This document shows positions 5,730 through 10,669 of a stretch of 10,669 nt of DNA, piece by piece. Position 1 is the first letter of the stretch. Each line of letters starts with the position of its first letter. This stretch comes from an uncultured Polaribacter sp. (GTDB taxonomy: Bacteria > Bacteroidota > Bacteroidia > Flavobacteriales > Flavobacteriaceae), in NCBI GenBank assembly GCA_937936695.1, contig CALHCK010000053.1:1-10669 (forward strand), read 5' to 3'. The notes beneath the pieces are model-generated. The model worked only from the letters and a program-made list of their open reading frames with translations. It had not been told where the DNA came from and ran no database searches. A program made the translations under genes and the position numbers.

Positions 5730-7055
5730 ATGAAAAGATATACCTTCTTAGTGTTTTTTTTTGTGTTAGTAAACTGTACAAAAGAAAGTGGTTTTACAGA
5801 TAATTTGCCTGATAATACTTTAGCAATTACGTCTATAAATACTTTAGGGGGTACAAAAAATGATGTTTTACAAGCAGTAGTAAAAACCAATGATGGAGGA
5901 TATGTAACAACTGGGCATACTCAAAGTAATAACGGAGATGTTATTAACAAATCTAATGAAGGTTTTGATTTTTGGGTGCTTAAATTTTCTGATGATAATA
6001 CCTTAGTTTGGAACAAAACGTTTGGAGGTTTAGGAGATGATAGAGCATCAACAATTATACAAACCTCAGACAACGGTTTTGCTGTTTTAGGGTATAGCAA
6101 GAGTTTAGAAAACAACACGGTTTCTAATACAGCTTCACAAGATTTTTGGCTGTTAAAACTAAATGAAGCAGGTGAGGTGTCTTGGCAAAAAACATTTGGT
6201 TTTTCAGGATCAGATTTTGGTACAAAAGTTATACAAACTTCAGATAACGGTTATTTGTTAATAGGTGTTTTAGATGTATCTGCTTCTAATGGTTTGGGTA
6301 ATTTAAAAATATCAGCAAAAAAACATGCAGGTGGAGATTTTTGGGCAATAAAATTAGATGCATCAGGTAATTTACAGTGGAGTAAATTTTATGGAGGCTC
6401 TTTTACCGAAGAGCCTAAAGATGTTGTAGAAACTACAGATGGTAATTTTATAATTGCAGGAGCTACAGACAGTAATGATATTGATATTAAAAACAGCCAA
6501 GGTTCTTATGATTTTTGGGTGATAAAAATAACATCTACCGGAAGTTTGGTTTGGGAAAAAAGTTATGGAGGTTCTCAAATAGACCAAGCAAGAGCAATTG
6601 TTACAACCAACGATGGTAATTTTATGATAGTTGGAGATACTAGAAGTACAGACAAACAAGTAACCGAAAATAATGGAGATGCGGATATTTGGTTACTAAA
6701 AATTGACACAAACGGAGGTGTTATTTGGCAAAAAAGTATAGGTGCTAGTGCCTTTGATGTGGCAAGATCTATGGTAAAAACCAAAGACAACAATTATATG
6801 ATTGTTGGTAGTTCTAGAAGTTTAGATAAAGGCTTTACAAATAATGGTTTAAATGATGGTTTGTTATTAAATGTAGATAACCAAGGTAATGTGCTGTGGC
6901 AAAAAACAGTAGGTGGTGATAAAATTGATTTTTTATATGGTGTAACTGCATTAAATAATGGCTCTTTTGTAGCTGTAGGAGAAAGTAGCAGTAATAATAA
7001 AGATGTATTAAGTAACAAAGGTTTTACAGATGCGTTAATTATTAAAATAGAATAA
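5730..7055 (+). CDS. lipoprotein built of seven tandem propeller-type repeats
   Basis: A 441-residue lipoprotein with signal MKRYTFLVFFFVLVNC, Cys16 being the acylated residue. From residue 39 to the end it consists of seven repeats of about 57 residues, each following GG...D.a..vv.T.DgG....G.t.S......n.G..DfW..K.d..G...W.K. The last repeat stops at ALIIKIE and lacks the W-K-T strand, while the N-terminus (LAITSINTLGG, 31-41) supplies an equivalent strand before the first repeat; this is the closure expected of a seven-bladed beta-propeller. Eleven tryptophans recur at two fixed positions per repeat. Such repeats are common in exported Bacteroidota proteins and have no single known function. 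The gene starts 9 nt after the choice-of-anchor B gene and ends 1 nt before mbnP-like, so it is very likely co-transcribed and may act with them. Confidence 0.88.
   Translation: MKRYTFLVFFFVLVNCTKESGFTDNLPDNTLAITSINTLGGTKNDVLQAVVKTNDGGYVTTGHTQSNNGDVINKSNEGFDFWVLKFSDDNTLVWNKTFGGLGDDRASTIIQTSDNGFAVLGYSKSLENNTVSNTASQDFWLLKLNEAGEVSWQKTFGFSGSDFGTKVIQTSDNGYLLIGVLDVSASNGLGNLKISAKKHAGGDFWAIKLDASGNLQWSKFYGGSFTEEPKDVVETTDGNFIIAGATDSNDIDIKNSQGSYDFWVIKITSTGSLVWEKSYGGSQIDQARAIVTTNDGNFMIVGDTRSTDKQVTENNGDADIWLLKIDTNGGVIWQKSIGASAFDVARSMVKTKDNNYMIVGSSRSLDKGFTNNGLNDGLLLNVDNQGNVLWQKTVGGDKIDFLYGVTALNNGSFVAVGESSSNNKDVLSNKGFTDALIIKIE
5844..7052 (+). repeat. seven tandem repeats of about 171 nt (57 residues)
   Basis: The repeat units begin at the GG that follows each W-x-K-x strand: LGGTKND, FGGLGDD, FGFSGSD, YGGSFTE, YGGSQID, IGASAFD and VGGDKID. 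The protein repeat is clear but the DNA copies have diverged strongly, so this is an old duplication series rather than a recent or phase-variable one. The third unit is longest, with an insertion before its DFWAIK strand (A-S-N-G-L-G-N-L-K-I); units six and seven have lost the DFW tryptophan. Confidence 0.88.
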
Positions 7056-7056
7056 A

Positions 7057-7779
7057 ATGAAAAAATATATAGCAGTTTTTTGTGTAGTATTGTCTTTGTT
7101 AATTTCTTGTACAGATGAAGTAGAAAACACAACCGTAACTTTAAATTTCACTCATAATTGGGACGGAGTACCTGTTACAAATAAAGATTTTAATAAGTTT
7201 AAATTTACAAATGCAAACGGAGAAGAAATAAGTATTAATCGTTTAAGATATGTAATTTCTAATGTTAGTTTAATTAATACTACTAACCACTTTTTAATAG
7301 ACTTAGGAGAAAATACAGGAATGTCTATTCCTGTAAGTAATATTGAAACAGGAACGTTTGATTTAAAATTTACTTTCGGTTTTAAAGATTCAGAAAACAA
7401 AGATGGAATTTATCAAGACTTAAACTCTGCAAATTTTAATGTACCAGGTATGTTGGGTGGCGGATATCACTTTATGCAATTTGATGGAAAATATATTGAT
7501 ACAGATAATGAAGAAGCTAATTTTAATTACCATGCCATTAGAGCAGTAAATAGAGAAAACCCTGATGAATTGGTGTTTCAAGATACTTCTTTTGAAGTAA
7601 ATTTAGGAAAAGTAAACATCAACAATAATCAAATAGAAATTCAAATGAATATTGCAGAGTGGTTTAAAAACCCGAATCTTTGGAATTTAAATGAACTAAA
7701 CACCGTTTTAATGCCAAATTTTGAAGCACAAAAACTAATGAGTGCAAACGGAAAATCTGTATTTAGTTTAAGGGAATAA
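7057..7779 (+). CDS. MbnP-family copper-binding lipoprotein
   Basis: A 240-residue lipoprotein (signal ends LLISC, acylated Cys18). The mature part fits the MbnP family: VTLNFTHNWDGVPV at the start (27-40), NRLRYVISNVSL, GYHFMQFDGKY (136-146), a FNYHAIR strand with His159 (156-162), and a C-terminal IEIQMNIAEWFKNPNLW (193-209). MbnP of methanotrophs is a periplasmic protein whose copper site depends on one tryptophan being converted to kynurenine by the di-heme enzyme MbnH; relatives outside methanotrophs are known next to MbnH-like genes. The next gene here, 9 nt downstream, encodes such an enzyme, which strongly supports the assignment. Candidate target tryptophans are Trp35, Trp202 and Trp209, and candidate copper ligands His33, His138 and His159; I cannot tell which. 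There is no methanobactin gene in the window, so a link to that chalkophore is not implied. Confidence 0.85.
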   Translation: MKKYIAVFCVVLSLLISCTDEVENTTVTLNFTHNWDGVPVTNKDFNKFKFTNANGEEISINRLRYVISNVSLINTTNHFLIDLGENTGMSIPVSNIETGTFDLKFTFGFKDSENKDGIYQDLNSANFNVPGMLGGGYHFMQFDGKYIDTDNEEANFNYHAIRAVNRENPDELVFQDTSFEVNLGKVNINNNQIEIQMNIAEWFKNPNLWNLNELNTVLMPNFEAQKLMSANGKSVFSLRE

Positions 7780-7788
7780 ACTTTTGTC

Positions 7789-8844
7789 ATGAAAAAAATA
7801 ATATTTCTTCTTGCGTTTTCTTTTTTAGTTTCATGTACATCAAAAGAAGAAGAAATATATACACCTATTTCTTACAATTTAAAAGTTCCGTCTCTTTTTG
7901 CAGATAAATTAATAGCCCCAATTATACCAAGTAACAATCTTTTAACAGAAGAAGGTGTTGCTTTAGGTAAAAAGTTGTTTTTTGATACCCTTCTTTCTGG
8001 AGATGAAACACAGTCTTGTGCATCGTGCCACAATCCTGAAAATGCATTTACAGATAATCAGCAGTTTAGTGATGGTGTAACGGGTGATTTTGGTAATAGA
8101 AACTCAATGCCACTATTTAATTTGGCTTGGAATTTTGATGAGCGATTTACTTGGGATGGAAAAAATTTCAGTTTAGAGTTACAGGCTTTTGAGCCAGTTA
8201 CTAATCCTGTAGAAATGAATGCAAATTGGGATGAGGTTGTACAAAGATTGCAAAACCATAAAGAGTACCCAATTTTATTTCAGCAAGCTTTCGGAACTCT
8301 TAAAATAGATTCTGTTTTAGTAAGTAAGGCGCTTGCTCAGTTTGAAAGAACATTGATTTCTGGAAATTCTAAATTCGATAAATTTTTAAAAGGAGAGGCA
8401 ACTTTAACACCAGAAGAACAAAACGGATTTGATGTTTTTATGGATGAGGCAAGAGGAGATTGTTTTCATTGCCATGGAAGTAATAACAATCCGTTATGGA
8501 CAGACAATAAATTTCATAACAATGGTTTAGATGCCACTTTTACAGACATTGGTTTAGGAGCTGTTACAGGAGATCCAGCGGATAACGGGAAATTTAAGTC
8601 GCCTTCTTTAAGAAATTTAATATTTACTGCGCCTTATATGCATGATGGTAGATTTACAACTTTAGAAGAGGTAATTACGCATTATTCAGAAGGATTACAA
8701 CAGTCTGCAACCGTAGATCCTTTAATGAAAAAAGTAAAACAAGGTGGTGTAAACTTAACAGCTAAAGACAAAGCAGATTTAAAAGCTTTTTTGGTAACGC
8801 TATCAGACTTTAATTTTATAGAGAAATCTCGTTTTTTAGAGTAA
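7789..8844 (+). CDS. di-heme cytochrome c peroxidase family lipoprotein, MbnH/MauG-like
   Basis: A 351-residue lipoprotein (lipobox LVSC, Cys16) of the bacterial di-heme peroxidase/MauG family. Two c-type heme motifs are present: CASCH (77-81) and CFHCH (225-229). Family landmarks are in order: LTEEGVALGKKLFFDTLLSGD, AFTDNQQFSDG, RNSMPLFNLAW, FTWDG with a Trp in the region of the inter-heme tryptophan, NPVEMN, ALAQFERTLISG, FHNNGLD, and FKSPSLRNLIFTAPYMHDGRFTTLEEV with Tyr283, Met284 and His285 near the expected distal ligand of the second heme. Classical members reduce H2O2; MauG and MbnH instead use peroxide or oxygen species to oxidise tryptophans on a partner protein. The tight linkage to an MbnP-family gene favours the MbnH role. 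It is the last gene of the four-lipoprotein unit; no obvious hairpin terminator follows in the next 100 nt. Confidence 0.92.
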   Translation: MKKIIFLLAFSFLVSCTSKEEEIYTPISYNLKVPSLFADKLIAPIIPSNNLLTEEGVALGKKLFFDTLLSGDETQSCASCHNPENAFTDNQQFSDGVTGDFGNRNSMPLFNLAWNFDERFTWDGKNFSLELQAFEPVTNPVEMNANWDEVVQRLQNHKEYPILFQQAFGTLKIDSVLVSKALAQFERTLISGNSKFDKFLKGEATLTPEEQNGFDVFMDEARGDCFHCHGSNNNPLWTDNKFHNNGLDATFTDIGLGAVTGDPADNGKFKSPSLRNLIFTAPYMHDGRFTTLEEVITHYSEGLQQSATVDPLMKKVKQGGVNLTAKDKADLKAFLVTLSDFNFIEKSRFLE

Positions 8845-8884
8845 TCAATAAAAACAATTATTCTATTAAACAAGATGATGAAAG

Positions 8885-8919
8885 TTTGTGTTTTTTCTAC
8901 GACTTAAATCGTATCTTTG
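8885..8919 (+). promoter_or_regulatory. promoter of the SUF genes
   Basis: TTTG (8885-8888) and TATCTTTG (8912-8919), 23 nt apart, form a good Bacteroidota -33/-7 pair. The -7 box is followed by CAAGTAATTT, so the start site is near 8924 and the 5' leader about 27 nt. The AAATCGTATCTTTG context is unremarkable; I see no clear Fur-like or IscR-like operator. Confidence 0.65.
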
Positions 8920-8950
8920 CAAGTAATTTAGATTTAATCTATTAATAATT

Positions 8951-9280
8951 ATGATAAAAGTTTCAGAAACAGCAAAAAAGAAAGTCATAGAATTAATGAC
9001 TGATGACGGTTTTGATGCAACAACAGATTTTGTGAGAGTTGGTGTAAAAAGTGGCGGTTGTTCCGGTCTTTCATATGATTTAACTTTTGATAATAAACAG
9101 GAAGAAAACGATAAAGTTTTTGAAGAAAACGATATAAGAATTATTGTGGACAAAAAAAGCTTTTTGTACTTAGTTGGTACCACTTTAGAATATTCTGGTG
9201 GTTTAAACGGAAAAGGATTTGTATTTAATAACCCTAACGCAAATAGAACTTGTGGTTGCGGAGAAAGTTTCTCACTTTAA
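8951..9280 (+). CDS. A-type iron-sulfur carrier protein (HesB/IscA/SufA family)
   Basis: A 109-residue cytoplasmic protein of the A-type carrier family, which holds and passes Fe-S clusters from the SufBCD scaffold to target proteins. The three conserved cysteines are seen: Cys37 in SGGCSGLSYDL and Cys101 and Cys103 in the C-terminal CGCGESFSL. The N-terminal ETAKKKVIELM helix and the FNNPNA turn before the CGC are also typical. Length is normal. It begins about 27 nt after the predicted transcription start and ends 13 nt before sufB, so the two are almost certainly one operon, as is common in Flavobacteria. Whether it is functionally SufA, IscA or ErpA cannot be told from sequence, so no symbol is given. 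Confidence 0.93.
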   Translation: MIKVSETAKKKVIELMTDDGFDATTDFVRVGVKSGGCSGLSYDLTFDNKQEENDKVFEENDIRIIVDKKSFLYLVGTTLEYSGGLNGKGFVFNNPNANRTCGCGESFSL

Positions 9281-9293
9281 AATTTAGAACAAG

Positions 9294-10669
9294 ATGTCAA
9301 AGTATACAGAGGATGATTTAAGAGAAGAATTAAAAACCAAAGAATATGAATATGGTTTTTATACAGATATAGAAAGCGAAACTTTTGCAAAAGGTTTAAA
9401 TGAAGATGTGGTTCGTGCTATTTCTAAAAAGAAAAATGAACCAGAATGGATGACTGAATGGAGGTTAGAGGCTTTTAGAGTTTGGGAAAAAATGGAAGAG
9501 CCAGAATGGGCAAATGTAAATTATGAAAAACCTAATTTTCAGGAAATAGCGTATTATTCTGCTCCAAAAGAAAAACCGAAATTAAATTCTTTAGACGAAG
9601 TAGATCCAGATTTATTAGATACTTTTAAACGTTTAGGAATTTCTATAGACGAGCAAAAAAAGTTAGCTAATGTAGCTGTAGATATTGTAATGGATTCTGT
9701 ATCTGTTGCTACTACTTTTAAGAAAACATTAGGAGAAAAAGGTATTATTTTTATGCCTATTTCAGAAGCCATTCAAGAGCATCCAGAATTGGTAAAAAAA
9801 TATTTAGGAACTGTTGTACCAACTACAGATAATTTTTATGCAGCATTAAATTCGGCAGTATTTTCAGACGGATCATTTTGTTACATTCCTAAAGGTGTAA
9901 AATGTCCTATGGAATTATCTACTTATTTTAGAATTAACGAAGGTGGTACCGGACAGTTTGAAAGAACATTAGTTGTAGCAGATAAAGGAAGTTATGTTTC
10001 TTATTTAGAAGGATGTACTGCACCTAGTAGAGATGAAAATCAATTACACGCAGCTGTAGTAGAACTAATAGCTATGGATGATGCAGAAATTAAATATTCT
10101 ACAGTACAAAACTGGTACCCTGGTAATGCAGAAGGTAAAGGAGGTGTATACAATTTTGTAACTAAAAGAGGTTTGTGCGAAAACGATGCAAAAATTTCTT
10201 GGACACAAGTAGAAACAGGTTCTGCTGTAACATGGAAATATCCATCTTGTGTATTAAAAGGAAACAATTCTGTAGGAGAATTTTATTCTATAGCGGTAAC
10301 AAACAATTACCAACAGGCAGATACAGGTACTAAGATGATTCATATTGGTAAAAACACAAAATCTACCATTATATCTAAAGGTATTTCTGCAGGAAATTCG
10401 CAAAACTCGTACAGAGGATTGGTGCAAATAAATTCTAGAGCAGAAAATGCACGTAATTTTTCTCAGTGTGATTCTTTGTTAATGGGTAATGAGTGTGGCG
10501 CGCATACTTTTCCGTACATAGAAACTAAAAACAAATCAGCACAAATAGAGCACGAGGCAACTACAAGTAAAATTGGAGAAGACCAATTGTTTTATTGTAA
10601 CCAACGTGGTATAGATACAGAAAAAGCAATAGCTTTAATTGTAAACGGTTTTAGTAAAGAAGTACTAAA
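9294..10669 (+). CDS. sufB: Fe-S cluster assembly scaffold SufB (runs off the window)
   Basis: The frame from ATG at 9294 stays open to the window edge (458 full codons, no stop); SufB proteins are about 480 residues, so only some 20 C-terminal residues are missing. Start MSKYTEDDLREELKTKEYEY and the segments EPEWMTEWRLEAF, FCYIPKGVKCPMELSTYFRIN, GSYVSYLEGCTAPSRDENQLHAAVVEL, NWYPGN, TWKYPSCVLKG, FSQCDSLLMGNECGAHTFPYIE (with Cys401) and IEHEATTSKIGEDQLFYCNQRG are diagnostic. SufB forms the SufBC2D complex on which clusters are built with sulfur from SufS and driven by the SufC ATPase. Cys401 corresponds by motif to the cysteine proposed to take part in nascent cluster binding. Position right after the A-type carrier suggests sufC, sufD and sufS follow outside the window. 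Confidence 0.97.
   Translation, partial: MSKYTEDDLREELKTKEYEYGFYTDIESETFAKGLNEDVVRAISKKKNEPEWMTEWRLEAFRVWEKMEEPEWANVNYEKPNFQEIAYYSAPKEKPKLNSLDEVDPDLLDTFKRLGISIDEQKKLANVAVDIVMDSVSVATTFKKTLGEKGIIFMPISEAIQEHPELVKKYLGTVVPTTDNFYAALNSAVFSDGSFCYIPKGVKCPMELSTYFRINEGGTGQFERTLVVADKGSYVSYLEGCTAPSRDENQLHAAVVELIAMDDAEIKYSTVQNWYPGNAEGKGGVYNFVTKRGLCENDAKISWTQVETGSAVTWKYPSCVLKGNNSVGEFYSIAVTNNYQQADTGTKMIHIGKNTKSTIISKGISAGNSQNSYRGLVQINSRAENARNFSQCDSLLMGNECGAHTFPYIETKNKSAQIEHEATTSKIGEDQLFYCNQRGIDTEKAIALIVNGFSKEVL

Noticed and set aside
5844..7052. Recent DNA tandem repeat or phase-variable locus
   Set aside because: The repeat is clear in protein but the DNA copies are widely diverged, so slippage or recombination between units is unlikely to be frequent.
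6372..7132. Several antisense open frames across the repeat lipoprotein and the start of the MbnP-like gene
   Set aside because: They mirror the codon use of strongly supported genes, have Ser/Leu/Thr-rich sequence without motifs, and overlap each other.
8845..8884. Terminator after the di-heme enzyme gene
   Set aside because: The sequence is AT-rich but holds no convincing stem followed by a T tract, so the end of the operon is not marked here.
8866..9183. Antisense open frame over the A-type carrier gene
   Set aside because: It lies opposite a clear Fe-S carrier gene and its promoter, and its sequence is low-complexity Ser/Leu/Lys without family signature.
9294..10669. sufB as a truncated pseudogene
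   Set aside because: The frame is open and all motifs are intact; the missing end is only the window border.

Overview
The window is AT-rich chromosomal DNA from a member of the Bacteroidota, most likely a marine-type Flavobacteriaceae. The evidence is the repeated TAnnTTTG promoter box of this phylum, the absence of strong Shine-Dalgarno sites, short lipoprotein signals ending in SC or NC, and flavobacterial protein families (choice-of-anchor B, CPNCWG micro-protein, ThiL and SUF sequences). I see no mobile element, CRISPR array, tRNA or rRNA.

Left part, minus strand (1-2275). A strong hairpin terminator (4-36) ends a probable three-gene unit that reads leftward: a 33-residue CPNCWG micro-protein (1021-1122), an AhpD-like carboxymuconolactone decarboxylase family protein (461-994) and a secreted cupredoxin-fold protein lacking part of its copper site (53-415). 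Its leader (about 1123-1213) holds a five-codon mini-ORF followed by a terminator-like hairpin, which looks like attenuation. Between this unit and an AraC-family regulator (1436-2275) lies a structured element of about 110 nt (1297-1408) resembling the flavobacterial Flavo-1 class of non-coding RNA.

Middle (2276-4305). An alpha/beta hydrolase (+) and the thiamine-monophosphate kinase thiL (-) converge on a shared bidirectional terminator (3213-3251). Both have a -7 box exactly 4 nt before the start codon, suggesting leaderless mRNAs; the mini-ORF at 1195-1212 shows the same spacing.

Right-centre (4458-8844). Four consecutive plus-strand lipoprotein genes have gaps of 9, 1 and 9 nt: a choice-of-anchor B beta-propeller, a second propeller built from seven 57-residue repeats, an MbnP-family copper-binding protein and an MbnH/MauG-family di-heme enzyme. 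In the characterised MbnH/MbnP pair the di-heme enzyme oxidises a tryptophan of MbnP to kynurenine to make a copper site. Here that pair is tightly linked to two predicted seven-bladed propellers, which suggests an envelope-anchored redox/copper assembly. This is the most interesting part of the window.

Right end (8885-10669). A clear promoter precedes an A-type Fe-S carrier (SufA/IscA-like) and sufB, which runs off the window; this is the start of a SUF iron-sulfur assembly operon.
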